DNA of 11,943 nt, taken from contig DLOI01000039.1 in NCBI GenBank assembly GCA_002477185.1, forward strand, positions 8,887 to 20,829, in the 5' to 3' direction. The notes under the pieces were generated by a model. It searched no databases and had not been told where the DNA came from. It worked only from the letters and a program-made list of their open reading frames with translations. Shown here piece by piece: positions 1 to 5,940 of the stretch (positions within the stretch are counted from its first letter, which is position 1; each line of letters opens with the position of its first letter). The position numbers and the translations under genes are program-made. Source of the DNA: Alphaproteobacteria bacterium UBA7488. GTDB taxonomy: Bacteria > Pseudomonadota > Alphaproteobacteria > CAAHEQ01 > UBA3637.

Positions 1-567
1 TGCGCCGGTGTGATGGAATTGGACGCGCCGCAAAAGGCGATTAAAATTTTAAAAGAAGTTTGTTTCGAAGACGGCAAAGGCGCCGAATGTTGTTTGTATC
101 CGGCCGAAGAAGGCTTCTCCTTGGATTTCATGATCGATTTTAAACAATCCAAAGTTATCGGGCGTCAAGAATATTCGATTGAATTGTCCGAACGCACATT
201 TAAAGATTATGTGGCCTATGCCCGTACATTCGGATTTGCCCATGAAGTCGAAGCGTTGCGCCAAATGGGATTGGCACGCGGCGGTTCGTTGGAAAATGCC
301 GTTGTGGTTGAAGGCGACAATGTGCTGAACAAAGAGGGGCTTCGCAGCGAAAACGAATTCGTTGTCCATAAAATTTTGGATGCCGTTGGTGATTTATATC
401 AGGTCGGCTTACCGATTATCGGCCATTTTTCGGGCGTCAAATCGGGGCACATGCACAACAACCAATTGTTGCGCAAACTCATGGCTGACAAGACGGCTTA
501 TGAAATCGTGACGGTTGATGATTATAAAGCTTCGTTGCTAAAAAAAAGCCAACAAAAAGTCGCTTAA
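1..567 (+). CDS. lpxC: UDP-3-O-acyl-N-acetylglucosamine deacetylase (LpxC), C-terminal part
   Basis: This is the C-terminal half of the zinc-dependent cytosolic deacetylase that performs the committed step of lipid A synthesis. The frame is open from base 1, so the N-terminus lies outside the window; GTG at 10 and ATG at 13 are internal codons. The C-terminal family signature is clear: His at 367-369 and Asp at 379-381 match the zinc ligands H238 and D242 of E. coli LpxC, Asp at 391-393 matches D246, and His at 448-450, in the SGH motif, matches the catalytic H265. The IIGHFSGVKSGH stretch and conserved NNQLLR follow. The third zinc ligand lies in the missing part. The protein ends in a short basic tail. 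In many alphaproteobacteria lpxC follows ftsZ, which cannot be checked here. A strong terminator follows, so it is probably last in its operon. Confidence 0.95.
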   Translation, partial: CAGVMELDAPQKAIKILKEVCFEDGKGAECCLYPAEEGFSLDFMIDFKQSKVIGRQEYSIELSERTFKDYVAYARTFGFAHEVEALRQMGLARGGSLENAVVVEGDNVLNKEGLRSENEFVVHKILDAVGDLYQVGLPIIGHFSGVKSGHMHNNQLLRKLMADKTAYEIVTVDDYKASLLKKSQQKVA

Positions 568-621
568 AAAATCCATCTGGGCTTTTATGGTGAGCCCATT
601 AATATTTAACATATGTCTGTT

Positions 622-648
622 GCGCCCCATGAATCGGGGCGCTTTTTT
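622..648 (+). terminator. Rho-independent terminator after lpxC
   Basis: A perfect 7-bp GC-rich stem (GCGCCCC at 622-628, GGGGCGC at 636-642) with a 7-base loop is followed directly by six T. A weaker stem, TGGGCT 578-583 with AGCCCA 593-598, lies just upstream and lacks a good T tract; it may assist. It isolates lpxC from the glycosyltransferase gene. Confidence 0.9.
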
Positions 649-668
649 AGGCTTTTATAAGGAAATTA

Positions 669-697
669 TTGATTTTAATACGTAATTATGCTATATA
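669..697 (+). promoter_or_regulatory. Putative sigma70-type promoter of the glycosyltransferase gene
   Basis: TTGATT (669-674) and TATATA (692-697) are separated by exactly 17 bases. They lie after the lpxC terminator and give a predicted transcript start about 20 bases before the ATG at 726. The region is AT-rich, which raises the chance of a coincidental match. Confidence 0.55.
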
Positions 698-725
698 TTC
701 AGATAATATTTTAAAATGAGGATAC

Positions 726-1631
726 ATGCGTTATATAATTGCCTTTATTATCAGTTTTTTAGCCGGGTTTGTCGGTTATAAGGCTCTTTGCCCTCGCCCA
801 ATGGTGTCAGTTGTAATGTCAACCTATAATCGCGCAGATTTATTGCCAAGAGCCGTTGATTCTGTTTTAAACCAAACATTTAAAGATTTTGAGTTCATTA
901 TTGTCTTGGATGGTTCAACCGACGATTCGCTTGAGATTCTTAAATCCTATGCCCAAATTGACAAGCGGATTCGTGTGCTTGAAAATGATGGCAATAAAGG
1001 CCTTATTTATTCGTTAAACCGCGGTTTGGATGCCGCGCGCGGCAAATACATTGCCCGCATGGATGATGACGATATTTCATTGCCCAGGAGATTCGAATTC
1101 CAAGTCAGATTTATGGAAAAAAATCCTTGGATAACTGTTATTTCTTCTTGGGTCGCGGCGCCAGGGTCCATGATACCGTTTCCTTTTCAACAAGAAATTG
1201 ACCCGGATAAAATTGAAATTCTGCCCTATTTAAATACCGTAGCCATTTCGCATCCGGCCAGTTTTATGCGCCGCGATTTTATTGAACAACATCATATCAG
1301 GTACCGTGATAATTATAAATATATTGAAGACCGTCCCTTTTGGCGGGATATTATTGATGCGGGCGGCGTCATTTCCAATTTGCCCAAAGTGTTGTTGCAA
1401 TACCGTTTGCATTTTCAAAATCCGAAAGAATATTATACACGCCAATATTATTCGACGGTTTCCTATCATCAAGAAATGATGGAACGGTTGATTGGAAAAG
1501 AAGCTTATTCCAAAGCCTCAAATTGCGAAAAATTTGTCAAGATGGCGGTGGCAAACAAAGAGAAAAAGTTGCTCAACCAACAAAAATTGGAAGAGTTAAT
1601 TGAGCTTAAATGTCCCGAAGTAAAGTTTTAG
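726..1631 (+). CDS. Membrane-anchored family 2 glycosyltransferase
   Basis: The 301-residue protein has a GT-A fold nucleotide-sugar transferase domain of the GT2 family. Residues 3-20 form a hydrophobic N-terminal anchor, so the enzyme is probably attached to the inner membrane with its catalytic domain in the cytoplasm. Residues 27-36 (VSVVMSTYNR) are the classic GT2 opening; D62 sits in LDGSTDDS; residues 112-116 (MDDDD) hold the DXD-type metal and sugar-nucleotide site; and E201-D202 with W206 (EDRPFW) match the acceptor-site ED...W motif with the presumed catalytic base. The ATG at 726 has GAGGA only 3 bases upstream, a tight but usable spacing. Such enzymes build lipopolysaccharide or capsule sugars, and the lpxC neighbour fits an envelope role, but donor and acceptor cannot be read from sequence. 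The TAG stop overlaps the stop of the convergent next gene. Confidence 0.9.
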   Translation: MRYIIAFIISFLAGFVGYKALCPRPMVSVVMSTYNRADLLPRAVDSVLNQTFKDFEFIIVLDGSTDDSLEILKSYAQIDKRIRVLENDGNKGLIYSLNRGLDAARGKYIARMDDDDISLPRRFEFQVRFMEKNPWITVISSWVAAPGSMIPFPFQQEIDPDKIEILPYLNTVAISHPASFMRRDFIEQHHIRYRDNYKYIEDRPFWRDIIDAGGVISNLPKVLLQYRLHFQNPKEYYTRQYYSTVSYHQEMMERLIGKEAYSKASNCEKFVKMAVANKEKKLLNQQKLEELIELKCPEVKF

Positions 1632-1825
1632 GCTTGAAAGCAGGGGGTGTCATCTGAAAAGGCATTTTCGTCATCGGTAGCCATTTCGCTGAAATCTTCC
1701 CACATATTTAAAGAATCCTGTAATGCTTTCAAGACAAATTCATCCGTACGTTCACCCTTGGATGCAGCAGACTCCTCTAAATTTGAAAATAATTCTTTTG
1801 ATACTTTTAATGTTAAAATGGGCAC
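1628..1825 (-). CDS. Small ribbon-helix-helix (CopG/antitoxin-like) protein
   Basis: This 65-residue protein has the layout of an RHH DNA-binding protein: a short strand (PILTLKVS, residues 2-9), a helix (KELFSNLEESAASKG, 10-24), then a second helix (RTDEFVLKALQDSL, 26-39). The C-terminal third is acidic (WEDFSEMATDDENAFSDD), as in the toxin-binding tails of antitoxins. The start is GTG at 1825-1823, chosen because AAGGAGA (1831-1837) lies 5 bases upstream and a near-consensus promoter stands behind it; no ATG fits. No toxin gene adjoins it: upstream are tRNA genes and downstream is the convergent glycosyltransferase, whose stop codon it overlaps. It may be a solitary antitoxin or a stand-alone regulator. 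The fold assignment is by pattern only. Confidence 0.75.
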   Translation of the reverse strand: MPILTLKVSKELFSNLEESAASKGERTDEFVLKALQDSLNMWEDFSEMATDDENAFSDDTPCFQA

Positions 1826-1851
1826 TTATATCTCCTTTTGTTACAAATGCC

Positions 1852-1880
1852 ATTATAGCATATATATTTAAATTTTGCAA
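1852..1880 (-). promoter_or_regulatory. Strong sigma70-type promoter of the RHH gene
   Basis: Read on the minus strand, TTGCAA (1880-1875) and a perfect TATAAT (1857-1852) are separated by 17 bases. The predicted start lies a few bases further on, leaving a short leader with AAGGAGA before the GTG. Because RHH proteins often repress themselves, the TTGCAA box here and its copies at 1914 and 1969 are candidate operator elements, which is inference. Confidence 0.85.
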
Positions 1881-1968
1881 GGATGGCATAAAAATAGCAT
1901 TAAAAACAAATAGTTGCAAGATGGCGGCCGTTAAATTTTTTTTGTCAAAAAAATCCATGAAAAAAAAC

Positions 1969-1997
1969 TTGCAATTTCTTTTAAAATGGCGTATAAC
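1969..1997 (+). promoter_or_regulatory. Sigma70-type promoter of tRNA-Arg
   Basis: TTGCAA (1969-1974) and TATAAC (1992-1997) have a 17-base spacer and lie 26 bases before the first base of the tRNA. The predicted start near 2004 gives a short 5' leader for RNase P to remove. The -35 hexamer is identical to that of the divergent RHH gene. Confidence 0.8.
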
Positions 1998-2023
1998 ATG
2001 ACTACTTTTTATGCGAGGCACTT

Positions 2024-2100
2024 GCACTTGTAGCTCAGCTGGATAGAGTGTTGCCCTCCGAAGGCAAAGGTCGTGAGTTCGAATCTCGCCAAGTGCGCCA
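2024..2100 (+). tRNA. tRNA-Arg (anticodon CCG)
   Basis: A full cloverleaf of 77 bases. The acceptor stem pairs GCACTTG (2024-2030) with CAAGTGC (2090-2096), followed by discriminator G and an encoded CCA. The anticodon stem is TTGCC/GGCAA (2051-2055, 2063-2067) with loop CTCCGAA, giving CCG at 2058-2060, which reads CGG. The T loop has GTTCGAAT. It has its own promoter upstream. Confidence 0.97.
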
Positions 2101-2308
2101 TTTTCAATGGCGATGCGCCGGCGGGAGAGAACAAAAGATGAGTTCGTTTTGTAAACGGATTTTGACGTTGTTCGAAAAAGGGTAAAAGCGTCGCATGGAT
2201 TGATGGGGAAACCTTGAAAATCCGAAAGGTGTTAAAAGAGGCAAATTGCCTTAGGCCTTTTAAAAAGTAGAAGTTTTGAAGTAAATCCACACTTCAAAAA
2301 CAACATAT
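2101..2308. other. Spacer between the two tRNA genes
   Basis: I find no gene in these 208 bases. TTTTGAAGT (2274-2282) and ACTTCAAAA (2291-2299) form a 9-bp inverted repeat with an 8-base loop, just before tRNA-Gln. It lacks a T tract, so it is more likely a leader structure or processing element than a terminator. I see no convincing separate promoter for tRNA-Gln, so the two tRNAs may share one transcript. Confidence 0.5.
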
Positions 2309-2383
2309 TGGGCTGTCGCCAAGTGGTAAGGCACCGGTTTTTGATACCGGCATTCGTTGGTTCGAATCCAGCCAGCCCAGCCA
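2309..2383 (+). tRNA. tRNA-Gln (anticodon TTG)
   Basis: A 75-base cloverleaf. The acceptor stem pairs TGGGCTG (2309-2315) with CAGCCCA (2373-2379), then G and an encoded CCA (2381-2383). The anticodon stem is CCGGT/ACCGG (2334-2338, 2346-2350) with loop TTTTGAT, giving TTG at 2341-2343, which reads CAA. It is the last recognisable core gene before the accessory segment, so its 3' end is a natural candidate for an integration site. Confidence 0.97.
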
Positions 2384-2390
2384 TCATGTG

Positions 2391-2427
2391 CAAGGGGCTT
2401 AAATTTCAGTTTAAGCCCTTGTTTTTT
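2391..2427 (+). terminator. Rho-independent terminator of the tRNA unit
   Basis: CAAGGGGCTTAAA (2391-2403) pairs with TTTAAGCCCTTG (2410-2421), a 12-bp stem with one bulged G and a 6-base loop, followed by six T (2422-2427). It ends transcription eight bases after tRNA-Gln. Confidence 0.9.
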
Positions 2428-2805
2428 AATCATAATTTCGAGTTCGAATGTTCGTTTTTCAACCAGGCTATTTTTTTAAGCACATCGAACTAATTTATTT
2501 TAGTTTCTTTATTTTTCAATAACTTAACTTGGTTTAAATCCAGCCTCCCTTTGGGGATAGATATCAACCGACATCTCCACATAAAATAACTTTCTGTTAT
2601 CTGAGAAAAGAAATTAGTTTAACCCAAATAGATATGGCGCAACTGTACAAAAAACTTGGAAACATGCCTCTATTGTTTTTGAAGCACAGTCACGTTTGGG
2701 AAGTATTTTCAAGAATATTCAATCTTTTCAAGGCAGACGAACAGATTTATTAAAAAATCTAACACAACCCCCTCTCAACAACTTTTCGGTGAAACTAAAA
2801 AGGAG
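2428..2805. other. Gene-poor stretch at the island's left edge, with tRNA-like scraps
   Basis: I see no intact gene in these 378 bases. GAGTTCGAAT at 2440-2449 is identical to the T arm of tRNA-Arg, and a degenerate copy of the tRNA-Gln T arm lies at 2530-2545. Frame 2538-2753 is open without a start and encodes LRKEISLTQIDMAQLYKKLG, faintly like the first helices of a helix-turn-helix regulator. A second startless frame, 2618-2836, runs alongside it. Both could be remains of one frameshifted gene. No convincing terminator is visible for the DUF2075 gene entering from the right. Confidence 0.45.
2530..2545 (+). repeat. Degenerate direct repeat of the tRNA-Gln T arm (possible att scar)
   Basis: TGGTTTAAATCCAGCC matches TGGTTCGAATCCAGCC in tRNA-Gln (2358-2373) at 14 of 16 positions, in the same orientation and 172 bases downstream. 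Tyrosine recombinases commonly integrate into tRNA 3' halves and leave such partial copies. The match is short and imperfect, so this is tentative. Confidence 0.35.
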
Positions 2806-4854
2806 TTATATTACCTCTAATCCGATACTTTTCAGATAATCAAACGTTCCGTCGTAGTATGTTGGATTTCTGGTACCATCTTCAGGATTCCCTTCTGGGA
2901 CACAAATAATCATTCCTTGTCTGGCACGCGTTAATAAAACCCTGTAAGCGTTGATTTGATAAGATTTTCTTTCTTTAGAACAAATATTTTGCCACTTATT
3001 ACCTGTAAACGAATAATTACCCCAAGTATCATTTTCGCGGCGCAAGTCACCATCCCAAACAATACATGTCCAGTCTAATTCTAGCCCCTGCACATCAAAT
3101 TCTGAAGCGGCATCTTCCAAAAACAAAGAGGATCTGATGTCATCAATATCATCTAAGAACCAGTGTACCGTATCAGGTTTGCAACGAACATCAATAGATA
3201 ATGGTCTTAAGCGTTGAGCTTGAGATGACACTAACATACCATATCGTTCGGAACCGCGCTTTTGTTGTTTAAGCCAAGCTTTTGCTTTATCTAATGAGCG
3301 AGTTAAAACTATTGGATACCGATCTTTAAGGGATTCATATAATCTTTTGGCTTCATCTACATTTGAAGCTAAAAGATCATGCACAAATTCAGAAAGTTGT
3401 TCTGCTCTGAATGAACGCATAGATACTGCAAGGTGCAGATCCGATTTCTTCCGAACATGAGAGTTATTTTCTAGTAATTTATCAATTTCACCAGTGGCGT
3501 ATTCTTTATCTTGAAGCTTATCAGAAATAAAGACATTCCAATTAGAAAAACTGTTATTAATAGCTCTAAGCCATTCAGAAATGCCAGCCTCACCAGTGTT
3601 AATTTCCTGCCCTCCCCCAACTAAGCAAATAATAACAGCCCAATCCTCACGCAAATCCAATGACCAAATCAAAAATTCTGGTTCAGACATTGGAAAATCT
3701 TTGATACCTTGCTTACGTGTCAACCAATTAGCTAACTGCTGTTGTGTCCATGCACGTTGAGCTTCATCAAAAATAGCGATGTGCTCAACTTCTGAATAGC
3801 CATCTTCCTGATGTTTTTTAACTTTTGCCGGATCAATTTCTAATATTCCATCGCGAATTGGTGTTTTAATTTTGCTTAAAGATGTATTGCGGTAATGGTG
3901 CACAATTTGAATAAATGACTTTACGTTCCGTCTTGCCTCTGTGAGTGTATAACGCTTTTCTGGATTTTTATCACTTTCCTGTCTTTTTTTATCTCGAGCT
4001 AACGCTTCGGTTAAAACATCAACCAACGGCTGATTACCGGACAAATAGACAGCTAAATCACCTTGGTTGAATTGTTGAACAGCAACATTTAAGCCTACTA
4101 AGGTCTTTCCGGCTCCCGGCACGCCAGTTAAAAAACAAATAGATTTCTCATGATTATCCCTAGAGTACTGTATAATTCGAGAGATAAAATCTGTTGTCTG
4201 CTGCAAACTTTTACCAGAAGCCTCAGTACGAGTAATATCTTGTACTGAGTGATTTAGATAAAGTGAACTTGCTGCCTGAATAATGGTTGGTGTTGGCTTA
4301 TAACGGCTGTTTTTCCAATCACTCAAGTTAATATTTACAGCATTTACAGCGTGTTGAGTTTTTATTTTTTGAATTACATTACAAAGTTCGCTTGCATTAC
4401 ATAAAATAGGCTCAAATACGAGGTCATCATAGTGACTAAATAGCTGAACTTGTGAACTGTTTTTAGCATTTGTAGCAATTAAAACAGGAACAATCATCAG
4501 ATTATGGCTAGCCTCATGAAAGTTTTTTAAATCTAAAGCGTAATCCCATACCTGTTCTATATCTTGACGCAAATATTCCGTAGAATTAACCTTAAATTCT
4601 AAAGCATAAACAATTCCGCTTATGAGCAAAACGATATCTATTCGCTTACCCAACCGGGGAATATCGTATTCAAAAATAATTTGTCCTTTTTCATTTTGCA
4701 AAATAGAACTCAACAAATTAATCTCTTCTTCCCAGGCGTTTCTTTGTAGATCAGTAATATCAAACGGCGAATTTTTCACGAGCGTGCCCAAGATATAGTT
4801 AGGATCACTCTTTATGAAGTTTTCAATCGTATCTGCGTAAAAATATCGGTTCAT
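2806..4854 (-). CDS. PD-(D/E)XK nuclease fused to DUF2075 (Schlafen-group-3-type) helicase
   Basis: The 682-residue protein has two parts. Residues about 50-115 look like a PD-(D/E)XK nuclease: E62, D73, E86-x-K88 (ALEFK) and Q100 in the following helix. Residues about 225-682 are a superfamily 1-type helicase of the DUF2075 family, with Walker A GVPGAGKT (244-251), Walker B IFDEAQR (361-367), motif III GGGQEINTGE (413-422), VSMRSFR (477-483), motif V DVQGLELDW (587-595) and motif VI YRVLLTRAR (637-645). All these motifs look intact, so an ATP-driven nucleic-acid-cutting enzyme is likely. Related proteins occur in defence islands, but the role is inferred. I prefer the ATG at 4854. A TTG seven codons upstream also opens the frame but has no ribosome site and sits almost on the predicted transcript start. 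It appears to be its own transcription unit. Confidence 0.88.
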   Translation of the reverse strand: MNRYFYADTIENFIKSDPNYILGTLVKNSPFDITDLQRNAWEEEINLLSSILQNEKGQIIFEYDIPRLGKRIDIVLLISGIVYALEFKVNSTEYLRQDIEQVWDYALDLKNFHEASHNLMIVPVLIATNAKNSSQVQLFSHYDDLVFEPILCNASELCNVIQKIKTQHAVNAVNINLSDWKNSRYKPTPTIIQAASSLYLNHSVQDITRTEASGKSLQQTTDFISRIIQYSRDNHEKSICFLTGVPGAGKTLVGLNVAVQQFNQGDLAVYLSGNQPLVDVLTEALARDKKRQESDKNPEKRYTLTEARRNVKSFIQIVHHYRNTSLSKIKTPIRDGILEIDPAKVKKHQEDGYSEVEHIAIFDEAQRAWTQQQLANWLTRKQGIKDFPMSEPEFLIWSLDLREDWAVIICLVGGGQEINTGEAGISEWLRAINNSFSNWNVFISDKLQDKEYATGEIDKLLENNSHVRKKSDLHLAVSMRSFRAEQLSEFVHDLLASNVDEAKRLYESLKDRYPIVLTRSLDKAKAWLKQQKRGSERYGMLVSSQAQRLRPLSIDVRCKPDTVHWFLDDIDDIRSSLFLEDAASEFDVQGLELDWTCIVWDGDLRRENDTWGNYSFTGNKWQNICSKERKSYQINAYRVLLTRARQGMIICVPEGNPEDGTRNPTYYDGTFDYLKSIGLEVI

Positions 4855-4884
4855 TTTAATAGTCTTTCTGCTCAATTTAGATGA

Positions 4885-4913
4885 ATACTATCTCTGATAA
4901 TGTTTTTTTGCAA
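4885..4913 (-). promoter_or_regulatory. Sigma70-type promoter of the DUF2075 gene
   Basis: On the minus strand TTGCAA (4913-4908) and TAGTAT (4890-4885) are 17 bases apart. The predicted start near 4878 leaves about 24 bases of leader before the ATG at 4854, which supports that start over the TTG at 4875. The -35 box is the same TTGCAA used by the RHH and tRNA-Arg promoters. Confidence 0.7.
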
Positions 4914-4974
4914 GAAATAATTAGAAAATAACACACTGTTGAAAAAGATTTAATCTGTTCTATTTAAGTAATTC

Positions 4975-5065
4975 TCAATCAGATAGCAAATCTTCAAATT
5001 CTTTTTCCAAGCCATAAGTCCGGTTTTTCTTGGCTGCGTTGACAAGTTTTAAGAATCCTTCATCT
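4975..5065 (-). pseudogene. C-terminal remnant of a small protein, possibly an antitoxin
   Basis: The minus strand reads LDEGFLKLVNAAKKNRTY then GLEKEFEDLLSD and a TGA at 4977-4975. The amphipathic, charged ending with helix-like composition resembles the C-terminus of a small antitoxin-type protein. No start or N-terminal domain is present: the reading frame upstream runs into antisense of the acetyltransferase fragment. The family is not identified, and the call rests on the protein-like appearance alone. Confidence 0.3.
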
Positions 5066-5401
5066 AAAGAACTTGAAGAAGCATTTAACGCTCCGGACAA
5101 TGAAACCTATTTCATTACTAAAGATAATAAAAAAGTGGGTGGGGCTGTTGTTAAAATTAATCAACAAACACAACATAATTAGCTGGAGTTATTTTTTATC
5201 TATGCAGGCTGTCATAGCTCCGGTTTGGGATTTGCCGCCTGGAAAGCCATTGAAGCTCAATATCCGGGAACGAAAATATGGGAAACCGTAACTCCCTATT
5301 TTGAAAAAAGGAACATTAATTTTTATGTTAATAAATGTGGCTTTCATATCGTAGAATTTTGCAATAAATATTTTATAAAATTTCAGAACCACAATCATTA
5401 A
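5066..5401 (+). pseudogene. Broken GNAT-family N-acetyltransferase
   Basis: The frame carries the C-terminal two-thirds of a GNAT acetyltransferase: KELEEAFNAPDNETYFITKD, then VGGAVVKINQQTQHN, an in-frame TAG at 5180-5182, then LELFFIYAGCHSSGLGFAAW (the acetyl-CoA loop region, with a weakened R/Q-x-x-G-x-G) and WETVTPYFEKRNINFYVNKC followed by GFHIVEF. The strong tail pattern (Y-F-E-K-R-N-I-x-F-Y-x-x-x-G-F) leaves little doubt about the family. The N-terminus and start are missing. TAG also ends the glycosyltransferase, mod and X genes, so it is a normal stop here and this is a real nonsense change or a sequencing error. The 3' end runs directly into the methyltransferase fragment, suggesting an illegitimate junction near 5365-5385. 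Confidence 0.75.
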
Positions 5402-5886
5402 CTGAAGAACTATATAAAATATATGCAGATCTTATAAAAGATAATTACAAAGAAAATTTTACTCCTGTACAAGCAAGTGCCTATAAACGCTACACGGAAA
5501 TTATGAAACACACGCCAAGCGGGTGTTCTGTATTTCTTAATCCTGATCCATGGAAACCGATAAATGAAAATGGGACGGACGCAGAATTTTATAGAAGTTC
5601 TTGGTGTCGGGCTAAATGGGACGAACCTTGCGGATCTATTTTAATGAAATCAGTGGGAATGGGTGGTATGGTAAGCTGTCATCCGGGAATACTGCAGAAA
5701 GATGGGACTTATAATAATGCCCGTGCATACACTATTAAAGAATTGTTATTATTAACCGGATTACCTGACGAATACAAAATTCCTGATTTTGCTCTTAATA
5801 ATGATTCTTTAATTCGAGATGTCATCGGCGAATGCGTGTGCCCAGGTATTGAATATAAGATAATGCAGAATCTTCCAAGAGAGTAA
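5368..5886 (+). pseudogene. C-terminal fragment of a cytosine-5 DNA methyltransferase
   Basis: The frame is open from 5368 after a TAA and has no start until ATG 5503. The section SSWCRAKWDEPCGSILMKS followed by SCHP looks like the motif VIII region. NNARAYTIKELLLLTGLPDE is the motif IX region (R-x-x-T-x-x-E-x-x-x-L-x-G-x-P-D), and LIRDVIGECVCP stands where motif X (GN-x-V-x-P) normally lies. The motif I SAM site, the motif IV Pro-Cys catalytic centre and motif VI are all absent, so it cannot be active. This phage-style C-terminus suggests a lost methyltransferase or R-M system. It overlaps the end of the acetyltransferase fragment in another frame and ends at a clear terminator. A short 127-codon protein from ATG 5503 could still be made. 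Confidence 0.75.
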
Positions 5887-5905
5887 TTATTAACCCACAA
5901 CCTAG

Positions 5906-5933
5906 AGAGGCAGCACAATCTGCCTCTTTTTTT
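5906..5933 (+). terminator. Rho-independent terminator after the methyltransferase fragment
   Basis: A perfect 8-bp stem, AGAGGCAG (5906-5913) with CTGCCTCT (5920-5927), has a 6-base loop and a run of seven T (5927-5933). The T tract is on the plus strand only, so it serves the methyltransferase fragment. For the converging res operon the hairpin alone is weak. Confidence 0.85.
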
Positions 5934-5940
5934 ATACCTC

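Noticed and set aside
2009..2290. Minus-strand ORF of 93 codons across tRNA-Arg
   Set aside because: It is the antisense of the tRNA; the RFELTTFAFGGQHSIQLSY stretch is the familiar translation of a reversed tRNA, not a protein.
2308..2493. Plus-strand ORF of 61 codons over tRNA-Gln
   Set aside because: It is a translation of the tRNA and its terminator, with no ribosome site.
4855..4875. TTG start seven codons upstream for the DUF2075 gene
   Set aside because: There is no ribosome site and it lies nearly at the predicted transcript start; the ATG at 4854 fits better.
5073..5291. Plus-strand ORF of 72 codons
   Set aside because: The GNAT pattern is in a different frame of the same stretch; this frame has no family-like features.
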